A stretch of 64,000 nt of DNA from Neotabrizicola shimadae (lineage in GTDB: Bacteria; Pseudomonadota; Alphaproteobacteria; Rhodobacterales; Rhodobacteraceae). Both the position numbers and the translations under genes were made by a program. A model generated the notes under the pieces. The model had not been told where the DNA came from. It saw only the letters and a program-made list of their open reading frames with translations, and did no database searches. Position 1 is the stretch's first letter. Each line of letters opens with the position of its first letter. Of the stretch, positions 1-8,887 are shown in pieces. The stretch spans positions 558,001-622,000 of the forward strand of contig NZ_CP069370.1 of NCBI RefSeq assembly GCF_019623905.1, read 5' to 3'.

Positions 1-683
1 CGCCTGACAGCACGCATTGGCTGGGCACGGACGACACGGCGCGCGATGTGCTGGCGCGGGTGATCTTTGGCTTCCGGCTTTCGGTCGCCTTCGCGCTGAT
101 CGTGACGGTCACGACTAGCATCATCGGCGTGGCGGCGGGGGCGGTGCAGGGCTATTTCGGCGGGCTGGTGGACCTGACCTTCCAGCGGCTGATCGAACTG
201 TGGGGGGCGACGCCCAATCTTTACATCATCATCATTGTGGCCGCGATCATCCCCATGAACTTCTGGCTGCTGGTGGCCCTGTCCACCATTTTCGGCTGGA
301 CGGCCTTGGTGGGCGTGGTGCGGGCCGAATTCCTGCGGGCACGCAACTTCGAATATGTCCGCGCCGCCAAGGCGCTTGGCGTGCGCGACCGGGTCATCAT
401 GTTCCGCCATGTCCTGCCCAATGCCATGGTCGCCACGCTGACCATGCTGCCCTTCATCGTCACCGGCGCCATCGGCTCGCTGGCCGCGCTGGACTTCCTG
501 GGCTTCGGCCTGCCGTCCTCGTCGCCCTCGCTTGGCGAACTGACAATGCAGGCCAAACAGAACCTGCAGGCGCCCTGGCTGGCCTTCACTGCCTTCTTCA
601 CCTTCGCGATCATGCTGTCGCTTCTGGTGTTCATCTTCGAGGGCGTGCGCGATGCCTTCGATCCCAGAAAGACCTTTGCATGA
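1..683 (+). CDS. yejE: Peptide/oligopeptide ABC transporter permease YejE (5' truncated by window edge)
   Basis: Inner-membrane permease of a Yej-type (microcin C/oligopeptide) ABC importer. The reading frame enters at base 3 and already reads HWLGTDDTARDVLARVIFG, the conserved segment ahead of the transmembrane domain in DppC/YejE-type permeases, so the ATG at 48 is internal and the true start lies left of the window. The visible part has several membrane segments and the EAA-type loop (residues around EYVRAAKALGVRDRVIMFRH) that contacts the ATPase. The stop codon overlaps the yejF start as ATGA. YejA and YejB are expected just upstream. The assignment to Yej rather than Dpp/Opp rests on the DDTARD segment and on the fused double ATPase that follows. 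Confidence 0.9.
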   Translation, partial: PDSTHWLGTDDTARDVLARVIFGFRLSVAFALIVTVTTSIIGVAAGAVQGYFGGLVDLTFQRLIELWGATPNLYIIIIVAAIIPMNFWLLVALSTIFGWTALVGVVRAEFLRARNFEYVRAAKALGVRDRVIMFRHVLPNAMVATLTMLPFIVTGAIGSLAALDFLGFGLPSSSPSLGELTMQAKQNLQAPWLAFTAFFTFAIMLSLLVFIFEGVRDAFDPRKTFA

Positions 684-2284
684 GTGAGACCGTCCTTGAC
701 GTCCGCGACCTGAAGGTCGCCTTCCGGCAGGAAGGCCGGGTAATGCAGGCAGTGAAGGGGGTAAGCTTCACCGTGGGCCGGGGCGAGACGGTGGCCCTGG
801 TGGGCGAAAGCGGATCGGGCAAGTCGGTGACGGCGCTGTCCACCGTGGCGCTCTTGCCTGATGCGGCAGTGCTTTCGGGATCGGTCCGCTATCGCGGGAC
901 CGAGATGGTTGGCGCGCCCGAGGACATGCTGCGCCGCGTGCGCGGCAACGACATCAGCTTCATCTTTCAGGAGCCGATGACGAGCCTCAACCCGCTGCAC
1001 ACGATCGAGAAGCAGATCGCGGAAAGCCTGAAACTGCACCAGGGCCTGACCGGCCCGGCGGCGCGGGCGCGGATCATCGAGCTGTTGCAGAAGGTCGGCA
1101 TCCGCGAGGCGGAAAGCCGACTGTCGGCCTATCCGCACCAGCTTTCGGGTGGGCAGCGTCAGCGCATCATGATCGCCATGGCGCTGGCCAACGGGCCCGA
1201 GCTTCTGATCGCCGACGAGCCGACCACCGCGCTGGACGTGACGATCCAGGCGCAGATCCTGGACTTGCTGGCCGACCTGAAGGCGCGGGAAGGCCTGAGC
1301 CTCCTGTTCATCACCCACGACCTGGGCATCGTGCGGCGCATCGCCGACCGGGTCTGCGTGATGCAGGGCGGCGAGATCGTTGAGCAGGGGCCGGCGGCAG
1401 AGATCTTTGCCAACCCGCAGCATCCCTACACGCGCAAGCTTCTGGCGGCCGAGCCGAAGGGTGGGCCTGCGCCCGTACCCGAAGGCGCCCCCGAAGTGGT
1501 GCGCACGGATGCGTTGCGCGTCTGGTTCCCGATCACTGCGGGCTTCCTGCGCCGGACCGTGGGCCACGTGAAGGCGGTGAACGACGCCACGGTCTCGGTT
1601 CGTTCCGGGGAGACCCTCGGGATCGTGGGCGAGAGCGGATCGGGCAAGACGACGCTGGCGCTGGCGCTGATGCGACTGATCCCCTTCACCGGCAAGGCGG
1701 TGTTCCTGGGCAAGCCGCTGGAGAGCCTGCATGGCGCTGAGTTACGGCATCTGCGGCGCGACATGCAGATCGTGTTCCAGGACCCGTTCGGCAGCCTGTC
1801 GCCCCGCATGACCGCCGAGGAGATCATCGCCGAGGGTCTGGGGGTGCACGGGGTCGATCCAGGGCGCGACCGCCGCGAGATGGTGGCTGACATCATGACC
1901 GAGGTGGGTCTGGACCCGGCGATGATGGCGCGCTACCCGCACGAATTCTCTGGCGGACAGCGCCAGCGCATCGCCATCGCCCGGGCAATGATCCTGCGTC
2001 CGAAGCTTGTGGTGCTTGACGAACCCACCTCGGCGCTGGACATGACGGTGCAGGTGCAGATCGTGGACCTGTTGCGCGACTTGCAAGCCCGGCACGGGCT
2101 GGCCTACATTTTCATCAGCCACGACCTTCGCGTGGTGAAGGCATTGTCGCACAAGGTGATTGTCATGAAGTCGGGTGACGTGGTCGAGGCGGGCTCAAGT
2201 GCAGAGATCTTCGCGCAGCCCAGGACGGACTACACCAAGGAACTGATGCGCGCGGCTTTCGCGGGCGAGGCGGTTCCGGCGTGA
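680..2284 (+). CDS. yejF: Peptide ABC transporter ATP-binding protein with two fused ATPase domains (YejF-like)
   Basis: 534 aa. Energises peptide import through the YejB/YejE channel. Two complete nucleotide-binding domains are visible in one chain: Walker A GESGSGKS at about residues 42-49 and GESGSGKT at 317-324, signature motifs LSGGQ at 155-159 and FSGGQ at 423-427, and Walker B ending in DEPT near 180 and 448. Each domain ends in an oligopeptide-transporter C-terminal stretch (HPYTRKLL and DYTKELM). A single double-domain ATPase instead of separate DppD/DppF proteins is typical of the Yej branch. The start at 680 is chosen because it overlaps the yejE stop (ATGA); a longer upstream open frame is only the antiparallel shadow of yejE. 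Confidence 0.93.
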   Translation: MSETVLDVRDLKVAFRQEGRVMQAVKGVSFTVGRGETVALVGESGSGKSVTALSTVALLPDAAVLSGSVRYRGTEMVGAPEDMLRRVRGNDISFIFQEPMTSLNPLHTIEKQIAESLKLHQGLTGPAARARIIELLQKVGIREAESRLSAYPHQLSGGQRQRIMIAMALANGPELLIADEPTTALDVTIQAQILDLLADLKAREGLSLLFITHDLGIVRRIADRVCVMQGGEIVEQGPAAEIFANPQHPYTRKLLAAEPKGGPAPVPEGAPEVVRTDALRVWFPITAGFLRRTVGHVKAVNDATVSVRSGETLGIVGESGSGKTTLALALMRLIPFTGKAVFLGKPLESLHGAELRHLRRDMQIVFQDPFGSLSPRMTAEEIIAEGLGVHGVDPGRDRREMVADIMTEVGLDPAMMARYPHEFSGGQRQRIAIARAMILRPKLVVLDEPTSALDMTVQVQIVDLLRDLQARHGLAYIFISHDLRVVKALSHKVIVMKSGDVVEAGSSAEIFAQPRTDYTKELMRAAFAGEAVPA

Positions 2285-3507
2285 AGCTCCTGTTCGTCCA
2301 CCAGAACTTCCCGGGGCAGTTCCTTCATCTGGCGCCCGAGATGGTGCGGCGCGGCCATGATGTGCTGGCCTTCACCGATGCGGCGAACCAGCGCCAGAGC
2401 CCGATCAAGACGCTGCGCTACAAGCACGAGGTGATCCAGCCCGACCCGCAGGCCACTCGACTGGGGCGCAACTATACGCTGATGAGCGACCGGGGCGTGA
2501 CCGTGGCCAGGGCGGCAATGCAGCTGCGCGAGACGCAGGGCTATGTGCCAGACGTGATCTTCGGCCATTCGGGCTGGGGCGAGACGCTGTTCCTGAAGGA
2601 GGTCTGGCCCGAGGCGAAGCTGATCGTATATGCCGAGTTCTACTACAAGGGGCGGGGTGCCGATGTGGGGTTCGACCCCGAGTTCAACCCGCCCACCTTC
2701 GACCAGGTGATGATCGCGCAGGGGCGCACGGCCTATCTGGGGCAGGCGATGCTTCATGCCGATGCGGGGCTGTCGCCGACCGAGTGGCAGGCCTCGACCT
2801 ATCCGCCGCTTCTGCGCCAGAATATCAAGGTGATCTTCGACGGGGTGGATTCCTCGGTCATGACGCCCAATCCGGATGCCCAGGTCGCCATGCCGAACGG
2901 GCAGGTGTTGCGGGCGGGGGACGAGGTGCTGACCTTTGTGAACCGCAACCTGGAGCCCTATCGCGGCTACCATGTCTTCATGCGGGCGCTGCCCGAGGTG
3001 ATGGCGGCACGGCCGGATGTCCAGGTGGCGATCGTCGGCGGGGACGAGGTGAGCTATGGGGCGGCGCCGAAGGGCGGGAAGGGATGGAAGGACATCTTCC
3101 TGAACGAGGTGAAGGACCGGCTGGACCTGAACCGCGTACACTTCCTGGGCAAGGTGCCCTATCAGACCTTCACCGCGCTGATGCAGGTGAGCCGGGCCCA
3201 TGCCTATCTGACCTATCCCTTCGTGCTGTCCTGGTCGATGCTGGAGAGCCTGTCGGCGGGGGCGGTGGTCGTGGCCTCTGATACGGCGCCGGTGCGGGAG
3301 GTGATCCGCGACGGTGTCAACGGGCGGCTCGTGGATTTCTTCGACGTGAAGGGCTGGTCGGCGGCGCTTATCGATGTGCTGGCCAAGCCGGGGGCGCATG
3401 AGAAGATGCGGATCGCGGCGCGGCGGACGGTGCTGGACCGCTATGACCTGAAGACCATCTGCCTGCCGCAGATGGTGGACTATGTCGAGAGCTTTGCGCC
3501 GGGTTGA
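2281..3507 (+). CDS. Glycosyltransferase family 4 protein
   Basis: 408 aa, GTG start overlapping the yejF stop. Predicted cytoplasmic nucleotide-sugar-dependent glycosyltransferase of the GT-B fold. The N-terminus ([14 protein letters not shown]) is the typical first beta strand and loop of GT4 enzymes. The C-terminal Rossmann half carries the E-x7-E-type region, SMLESLSAGAVVVASD followed by APVREVI (about residues 319-342), which binds the donor. Acceptor and sugar cannot be told from the sequence. Translational coupling to a peptide transporter is curious and may only reflect operon packing. The stop codon is followed 2 nt later by the palindrome of a dispersed repeat (copy 1), which may terminate this operon. 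Confidence 0.85.
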   Translation: MKLLFVHQNFPGQFLHLAPEMVRRGHDVLAFTDAANQRQSPIKTLRYKHEVIQPDPQATRLGRNYTLMSDRGVTVARAAMQLRETQGYVPDVIFGHSGWGETLFLKEVWPEAKLIVYAEFYYKGRGADVGFDPEFNPPTFDQVMIAQGRTAYLGQAMLHADAGLSPTEWQASTYPPLLRQNIKVIFDGVDSSVMTPNPDAQVAMPNGQVLRAGDEVLTFVNRNLEPYRGYHVFMRALPEVMAARPDVQVAIVGGDEVSYGAAPKGGKGWKDIFLNEVKDRLDLNRVHFLGKVPYQTFTALMQVSRAHAYLTYPFVLSWSMLESLSAGAVVVASDTAPVREVIRDGVNGRLVDFFDVKGWSAALIDVLAKPGAHEKMRIAARRTVLDRYDLKTICLPQMVDYVESFAPG

Positions 3508-3509
3508 GG

Positions 3510-3589
3510 GCGTCCGAGCTCGGACGCCTTTCCATATTAAATGATATCAATGGCTTGCGCGCGCGAATTTACTTGGACTTAACACTTGT
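3510..3589 (+). repeat. Dispersed ~80-bp palindrome-plus-tail repeat, copy 1
   Basis: Begins 2 nt after the glycosyltransferase stop with the perfect palindrome GCGTCCGAGCTCGGACGC (3510-3527). A variable spacer of 18 nt follows, then the conserved tail ATCAATGGCTTGCGCGCGCG and TTTACTTGGACTTAA. Relative to the other copies, one A of the TTAAC block is missing. The tail runs into the 3' end of the convergent aminotransferase gene and supplies its last codons and its stop (TTA at 3569-3571 on this strand). Other copies are at 22043, 35763, 38152 (reverse) and 42139. Confidence 0.9.
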
Positions 3590-4906
3590 CCGCGCGAGCA
3601 CCTTGTCGAGCCGATCCAGGAAGAAGGCGAGGTTGTCCAGGCTGAAGGGCAGGGGCGGCCTGATCTTCAGCACATTGGCGCGCGGGCCGGTGGCGGAGAT
3701 CAGCACGCCTTCCTCGCGCAGGTCGTTGACGATGCGGGCGGCCTCGGCGGCCTCGGCGGCCATGGGATCACCGTTCGCGACGATTTCCTGCCCGACGAAA
3801 AGCCCGGCGCCGCGGGTGGGGCCAAGCGCGGCATGGCGGGTGGCAAGGTCGGCGAGGCCCGCGCGGAAGGCGGCGCCCACGGTCGCGGCGTTCTGCTGCA
3901 AGCCTTCGTCGCGGATCACGTCCAGCACGGCCATGGCGGTGGCAGCGGCCACGGCATTGCCGCCGAAGGTGTTGAAATAGCGCGCCTTCGCGCCGAAATC
4001 GGCGATGACCTCGGGGCGCAGCACCAGCCCAGCAACGGGATAGCCGTTGCCCATGGGCTTGCCGAGCGAGACCATGTCGGGGACGATCCGGTGCCGCTGG
4101 AAGCCCCACATGTGGCTGCCGGTGCGGCCGAAGCCCGGCTGCACCTCGTCGGCGATGAAGAGGCCGCCGGCCTTGCGGATGGCCTCCACCGCAGGCGCAA
4201 GGAAGCCGGGCGGATCGGCAAAGACACCATCGGAGGAAAAGACCGTGTCCACGATCAGCACGGCGGGCTTGACGCCGTGGCGCGTGAGGTCGTCGATGGC
4301 GGCCTGCACGCCGGCGGCGAAGGCAGTGCCCAGATCGCCCGGCAGGCGCAGGGGATCGGGGGCGGGGACGGTGCGGACATGTTCGCCAAGAGGCACGCCT
4401 TCGCCCAGAGAGGGCGAGAAACCGGAAACGGCCTGCGTGACGCCGTGATAGGCGGTTTCCGTGACGATGATCCCGGTGCCGCCGGTGGCGGCGCGGGCGA
4501 TGCGGAGGGCCAGATCATTCGCCTCGGACCCGGTGCAGGTGAACATGACGTGGCCAAGCTCGGCCGGAAAGGTTGCCAGCAGCGCCTCGGCATAGTCGAG
4601 CACGGTTTCGTGCAGATAGCGGGTGTGGCTGGCGAAGGTGGCGGCCTGTGCGGCAGTCGCCGCGACCACACGGGGGTGGCAATGGCCGACCGATGCCACG
4701 TTGTTGTAGCAGTCGAGATAGGCGCGGCCTTGCGGGTCGTAGAGCCAGACGCCTTCGCCCCGGACGAGATGGACCGGGTGCTTGTAGAACAGCCGGTAGG
4801 CGGGCCCGAGTGTCTTGGCCCGGCGTTCCACCAGTCGGCTCTCGTTCTCGGTCAGCCCGCCCTGACCGGGCACGAAGGCGTTGATCATGCTGCCGTCGTT
4901 CTTCAT
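3569..4906 (-). CDS. Class III PLP-dependent enzyme, AGXT2L-like O-phospho-amine phospho-lyase
   Basis: 445 aa. Fold-type I PLP enzyme of the class III aminotransferase family. Phosphate-cup motif CTGSEAN (about 124-130), PLP-ring motif DEVQPGFGRTG (253-263) and Schiff-base lysine K283 in LGKPMGNGYP are present. Segments such as FNTFGGNAVAAATAMAVLD and LKIRPPLPFSLDN resemble, from memory, the AGXT2L enzymes (ethanolamine-phosphate and 5-phosphohydroxylysine phospho-lyases) more than ordinary omega-aminotransferases. The adjoining upstream gene is an APH-fold kinase ending 1 nt before this start, matching the kinase/phospho-lyase pairing of hydroxylysine degradation. Substrate is inferred; a true transaminase is not excluded. 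The C-terminal tail and stop come from repeat copy 1. Confidence 0.75.
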   Translation of the reverse strand: MKNDGSMINAFVPGQGGLTENESRLVERRAKTLGPAYRLFYKHPVHLVRGEGVWLYDPQGRAYLDCYNNVASVGHCHPRVVAATAAQAATFASHTRYLHETVLDYAEALLATFPAELGHVMFTCTGSEANDLALRIARAATGGTGIIVTETAYHGVTQAVSGFSPSLGEGVPLGEHVRTVPAPDPLRLPGDLGTAFAAGVQAAIDDLTRHGVKPAVLIVDTVFSSDGVFADPPGFLAPAVEAIRKAGGLFIADEVQPGFGRTGSHMWGFQRHRIVPDMVSLGKPMGNGYPVAGLVLRPEVIADFGAKARYFNTFGGNAVAAATAMAVLDVIRDEGLQQNAATVGAAFRAGLADLATRHAALGPTRGAGLFVGQEIVANGDPMAAEAAEAARIVNDLREEGVLISATGPRANVLKIRPPLPFSLDNLAFFLDRLDKVLARTSVKSK

Positions 4907-4907
4907 C

Positions 4908-5933
4908 TCAGGTCCTTCCGCAGGCGCGGGCTATGGTTTCGGTCAGGGCCTCGGGCGGGACGGCGGCGAGGGCGGCAAGCCCGGCCTGCGCCGAGGGGAC
5001 ATTGCGCAGGATGTAGGGCGCGTTGTCGGGGTAGAGGCTGGCCCGCCAGGAGGCGATGGCGAGGGTGGTAAGCATCCGCGCCTGCGTGAGATCGGCGACG
5101 AGCGAAAGCTCGGTGTCGGTCAGTGGAAGCTCCGTGTCATAGGCGGCGGTGAAGGCGGCGAGGCTGGCGGCGGCATCAGCCGGGTCCAACTGGTAGCTGG
5201 CGGCGACGCCCAGATCGCAGACCAGCGGGGTTTCCACCATGTCGCCGAAGTCGAGGATGCCGCTGATGATGGCGGGATCGGCGGGGTCCACCAGAACGTT
5301 GTGCGGGTTCAGATCGTTGTGGACCACCTGCCAGCGGCAGTCCTTCAGCCGGGGGGCGACATGGGCCACGAACCTTTCGAGCGTGGCGGTGGCCAGCGAT
5401 CGCAGGTCCGCATCGGCGATTTGCGGCAGCAGGGGCGCCAGGTCGGCGGCATGGCGGATGTCCCATTGCAGGCGGTGGCCGGCAGCGGGATGGGCAAAGC
5501 CCTGCAAGCCCTTTGTCAGCCGTGCCGCCATCTGCCCCATCGCGATGCGTTGCGCAGGCGGGTGGGGCGCGGCATGCATGGGCTGGCCCTGAAGATAGGT
5601 CAGGGCGCGCAGCATCTCGCCCCCCGGCAGGATCACTTCCGTAGCGCCAGTGACGGTGCGGCGGAGGCGGGGCACGGGCAGGTCGGGCGCCGTGGAGTGA
5701 AGGTGCAGGAGCGCCTCGGTCTGGAAGCGCGTGACCTCGTGCGGTTCCTGGGCATTGGCGATCTTGACCACATGGGCGCCCTCGGGCCCCTCGATGCGGA
5801 AGTTCAGGTCGCGTTCCGAGGTGAGGCGGGTCAGGGTGCCGAAAAGGCCGAAATGTTCGGCGGCGAGCCTGGCCGCGGCGCTGGCCGTGATCTGCGGCGG
5901 GGCGGTGGTCAGGCTGGAATTGGTCTGGGTCAT
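4908..5933 (-). CDS. APH-fold small-molecule kinase (hydroxylysine kinase-like)
   Basis: 341 aa. Phosphotransferase of the aminoglycoside/choline kinase superfamily. Visible parts are a candidate ATP-binding lysine in HVVKIAN (K57), the Brenner-type catalytic loop VVHNDLNPHNVL (203-214) with the HxDxxxxN pattern, and the metal-binding ILDFGDM (226-232). It is the first gene of a two-gene unit with the AGXT2L-like enzyme, separated by one base, so the two probably act in sequence: phosphorylation of an amino-alcohol or hydroxylysine, then elimination of phosphate. Homoserine kinase type II and choline kinase are the other possibilities for this fold. No resistance role is suggested by the context. 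Confidence 0.7.
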   Translation of the reverse strand: MTQTNSSLTTAPPQITASAAARLAAEHFGLFGTLTRLTSERDLNFRIEGPEGAHVVKIANAQEPHEVTRFQTEALLHLHSTAPDLPVPRLRRTVTGATEVILPGGEMLRALTYLQGQPMHAAPHPPAQRIAMGQMAARLTKGLQGFAHPAAGHRLQWDIRHAADLAPLLPQIADADLRSLATATLERFVAHVAPRLKDCRWQVVHNDLNPHNVLVDPADPAIISGILDFGDMVETPLVCDLGVAASYQLDPADAAASLAAFTAAYDTELPLTDTELSLVADLTQARMLTTLAIASWRASLYPDNAPYILRNVPSAQAGLAALAAVPPEALTETIARACGRT

Positions 5934-5982
5934 GCTGCGGCCTGGACGGGACTTGCCGCAGCATAGGCGAGCCGGGAGCGGG

Positions 5983-6011
5983 CCGAAAGGGTTTGATCAA
6001 AACCCCTTCGG
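5983..6011. terminator. Inverted repeat centred on TTTGATCAAA between permease and kinase genes
   Basis: CCGAAAGGGTTT and AAACCCCTTCGG arms surround a TGATCA core. It lies 17 nt downstream of the permease stop and about 50 nt upstream of the kinase start, both on the minus strand. It could be a hairpin terminator of the ureide operon or an operator for the kinase pair. There is no clear U-tract. Confidence 0.4.
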
Positions 6012-6027
6012 ACCGTGGGCAGGCGCC

Positions 6028-7503
6028 CTAGTGATCGGCCACCGAGGCGGCTTCCTTCAGGTCTTCGGCGGTGCCGGTGGTGCCGTTGAAGAAGGCGTTC
6101 AGGGCAACGGCCGAGATGGTGGCCAGAAGGATGCCCGATTCGATCAGCGGGTGGATGCCATGCGGCATCCATTGCTTGAAGTTGGGCGCGATCAGCGGGA
6201 TCATCCCGAAGCCGAGCGAGACCGCCACGACAAACAGGTTGTTGCGGCTGGTCTTGAAATCCACCGCCGCCAGGATGCGGATGCCGGTAGCGGCGACCAT
6301 GCCGAACATGACAAGCCCCGCGCCGCCCAGGACGGCGGTGGGCAGCGCCTCGACCAGGGCGCCCATCTTCGGGACGAGGCCGAGGACGATGAGGATGAGC
6401 CCGCCGGCCACGCAGACGAAGCGCGACCGGATGCCGGTGACACCGACGAGGCCCACGTTCTGGCTGAACGAGGTGTAGGGGAAGGTATTGAAGATGCCGC
6501 CGATCAGCGTTCCGAGGCCATCGGTGCGCAGGCCGGCGGACAGGACGGGCTGGGTGATCTTGCGGCCCGTCATGTCGCCCAGGGCCAGGAACATGCCGGT
6601 GGATTCGATCATCACCACGATCATCACCAGGGTCATGGTGAGGATCATCACCGGATCGAAGATCGGCATCCCGAAGTGGAAGGGGGTGATGAGGCCGAAC
6701 CAGGCGGCCTCGCCCACCTTGGCAAAGCTCATCTGGCCCAGAAGCGTGGCCAAGAGGCCGCCGATCACGATGCCAAGGAGCACCGAGATGTTGGCGAGGA
6801 AGCCCTTTCCGAAGCGGGCGATGAGAAGGACGGCTGCCAGCACCACGGCGGAAAGCGCGATGTTGCCGGGCGTGGCATAGGCGGGGTTGGGGACCGAGGG
6901 CGCGAGGGCGAGCTTTTCCGGCACAGCCGCGCCGCCGGCGGCGGCGGCCTCTTGCAGGGCCTTGAGCCAGTCGGCCTGGGCGGGATCGACCAGCATCGGC
7001 GCGGTGGGGCCGACGGGGTTGCCGAAGATCCAGTTGATGCCGATGCGCATGAGCGTGACGCCGATCACCAGGATGATGGTGCCGGTGACGACGGGCGGGA
7101 AGAAGCGCAGCATCCGGCTTACCAGGGGCGCGATGAGCATGGCGATGATGCCGGCGCCGATGATGGCGCCGAAGATCAGCCGCGCGCCGTCCGGGCCGGG
7201 GTTCGCTCCGGCGATGGCCAGCATCGGGCCGACCGAGGCGAAGGTGACGCCCATCATCACCGGCAGCTTGACGCCGAACCACTGGGTCATCCCGAGCGAC
7301 TGGATCAGCGTGACGATGCCGCAGGCGAAGAGGTCGGCCGAGATGAGGAAGGCCACGTCGGCCGGCTCCAGCTTCAGCGCGCGGCCGACGATCAGGGGCA
7401 CGGCGATGGCGCCGGCATACATCACCAGAACATGTTGAAGCCCCAGCACGAAGAGCCGGGGCGGCGGGAGGACCTCGTCCACCGGATGCGTCTTGTCGGT
7501 CAT
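6028..7503 (-). CDS. NCS2-family nucleobase permease (xanthine/uracil/urate-type)
   Basis: 491 aa polytopic inner-membrane symporter of the nucleobase-cation symporter 2 family. The family signature QNVGLVGVTGIRSRFVC and the N-terminal LGLQHVLVMYAGAIAVPLIVG are both present. The start at 7503 is preferred over a longer frame because it has an AAGGAAGGGA-type ribosome site just upstream and matches the normal NCS2 N-terminus. It is the last gene of the unit that also encodes allA, allE and puuE-uraD, so it probably imports xanthine, urate or a related purine for this pathway. The exact substrate cannot be read from the sequence. Confidence 0.88.
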   Translation of the reverse strand: MTDKTHPVDEVLPPPRLFVLGLQHVLVMYAGAIAVPLIVGRALKLEPADVAFLISADLFACGIVTLIQSLGMTQWFGVKLPVMMGVTFASVGPMLAIAGANPGPDGARLIFGAIIGAGIIAMLIAPLVSRMLRFFPPVVTGTIILVIGVTLMRIGINWIFGNPVGPTAPMLVDPAQADWLKALQEAAAAGGAAVPEKLALAPSVPNPAYATPGNIALSAVVLAAVLLIARFGKGFLANISVLLGIVIGGLLATLLGQMSFAKVGEAAWFGLITPFHFGMPIFDPVMILTMTLVMIVVMIESTGMFLALGDMTGRKITQPVLSAGLRTDGLGTLIGGIFNTFPYTSFSQNVGLVGVTGIRSRFVCVAGGLILIVLGLVPKMGALVEALPTAVLGGAGLVMFGMVAATGIRILAAVDFKTSRNNLFVVAVSLGFGMIPLIAPNFKQWMPHGIHPLIESGILLATISAVALNAFFNGTTGTAEDLKEAASVADH

Positions 7504-7561
7504 CTGTCCCTTCCTTGTTGTGTCGGGGACGATTGCGGCCTCCCCTTGAGCCGGCCTTGCC

Positions 7562-8032
7562 TCAGGCGGTGACCCGCCAGGGTTCGGCGAAGCGGTGCTC
7601 TTCGAGGTTCGCGCCGTCGCCGATGCGATCCACGACAGCGAAGAGGCCGGGGGCGTGCAAGGGCGTGAGCACGCCGTGCCAGGTGCCGCGCGCGAGATTG
7701 ATGCCCTGCGCGCCATTGGTGACGAAGGCGCGGGGGATTGCCTCAGGGTTGAGCGCCACGATGACGAGGAAGGGGGACTGCGTCATGGGCAGGAAGGCCT
7801 GGGTGCCTTCGGGGTGGCGTTCGATCAGGTCGAAGTCGTAGGGCAACGCGCGGGGTTCGGCGTCGAAGACCGAGATGCCGGCGCGGCCGGTGCCGAAATC
7901 CAGCCGGGCGCGGTCGTGGTGGCGGCGGCAGAGGCCGGCGTTGATGAGGCGGAAGTCGCCGGTCGCCTCCAGCACCTCGCCGAACAGGGCGAAGGCTTCG
8001 GCGGTCAGGGGTTCGGGGTGGATGATCCTCAT
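7562..8032 (-). CDS. allA: Ureidoglycolate lyase
   Basis: 156 aa, the usual size for AllA. Releases urea from (S)-ureidoglycolate to give glyoxylate, the last step of ureide breakdown. Family features include the opening IIHPEPLTAEAFALFGEVLE, the PMTQSPFLVIVALNP strand and the cupin-like RGTWHGVLTPL segment carrying the active-site histidine region. It lies 9 nt downstream of allE in the same minus-strand unit and 58 nt upstream of the NCS2 permease. Confidence 0.92.
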   Translation of the reverse strand: MRIIHPEPLTAEAFALFGEVLEATGDFRLINAGLCRRHHDRARLDFGTGRAGISVFDAEPRALPYDFDLIERHPEGTQAFLPMTQSPFLVIVALNPEAIPRAFVTNGAQGINLARGTWHGVLTPLHAPGLFAVVDRIGDGANLEEHRFAEPWRVTA

Positions 8033-8041
8033 CCTTGGCCC

Positions 8042-8887
8042 CTAGCCGCGTGCCGGGCCGAAGGCACCGGGGCCGCGGAGTTTGGCGTGGCGGTTGACGT
8101 CCTTGTAGAGGAGATAGCGGAAGGGGCCGGGGCCGCCGGCATAGCAGGCCTGCGGGCAATAGGCGCGCAGCCACATGAAATCGCCGGCCTCGACCTCGAC
8201 CCAGTCGCGGTTCAGCCGGTAGACCGCCTTGCCTTCCAGCACATAGAGCCCGTGTTCCATGACATGGGTTTCCTCGAACGGGATCAGGCCGCCGGGCTGG
8301 AAGGTGACGATGTTCACATGCATGTCGTGGCGCAGGTCGAAGGGATCGACGAAGCGGGTGGTGGCCCAGGCACCCTTGGTCCCCGGCATGGCGGCGGGGG
8401 AGCGGTGCTGTTCGTTGGTGACGAAAGCCTCGGGCAGGGGCAGGCCGGGGGCGGGCTCGTATAGCTTGCGGATCCAGTGCAGTTTCGCGGGGGCGGCACC
8501 GGGGTTCCACAATGTCCATTTCGCGCCGGGCGGCAGATAGGCGTAGCCGCCGGGGGCGAGGTCGTGGTGCTGGTCGCCGATGGTGAGGCGGGGGCGGCCT
8601 TCGGTGACGAAGAGCACGCCTTCGGCGCCCGATTCGGGTTCGGGATAATCCGAGCCGCCCTGGGGGTCGATGGTCAGGATGTATTGCGAGAAGGTCTCGG
8701 AGAAGCCCGACAGCGGGCGGGCGATGACCCAGAAGCGCGTCTTGTCCCAGCCGGGCATGAGGCTGGTGACGATGTCGGACATGACGCCGCGCGGGATCAC
8801 GGCGTAGGCTTCGGTAAACACGGCGCGGCCGGTGTGCAGCGCGGTCTGGGGCGGAAGGCCGTCGGCGGGGACGGCATAGCTGGTCAT
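8042..8887 (-). CDS. allE: (S)-ureidoglycine aminohydrolase, bicupin
   Basis: 281 aa. Manganese-dependent bicupin that converts (S)-ureidoglycine to (S)-ureidoglycolate and ammonia. Two cupin repeats are visible: the first around GVLFVTEGRPRLTI and GGYAYLPPGAKWTLWN, the second around HVMEHGLYVLEGKAVYRL, whose His and Glu residues fit the metal site. The stop of the upstream puuE-uraD gene overlaps this start by 4 nt (ATGA). Presence of allE implies an allantoate amidohydrolase that produces ureidoglycine; no such gene is in the window. Confidence 0.92.
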   Translation of the reverse strand: MTSYAVPADGLPPQTALHTGRAVFTEAYAVIPRGVMSDIVTSLMPGWDKTRFWVIARPLSGFSETFSQYILTIDPQGGSDYPEPESGAEGVLFVTEGRPRLTIGDQHHDLAPGGYAYLPPGAKWTLWNPGAAPAKLHWIRKLYEPAPGLPLPEAFVTNEQHRSPAAMPGTKGAWATTRFVDPFDLRHDMHVNIVTFQPGGLIPFEETHVMEHGLYVLEGKAVYRLNRDWVEVEAGDFMWLRAYCPQACYAGGPGPFRYLLYKDVNRHAKLRGPGAFGPARG

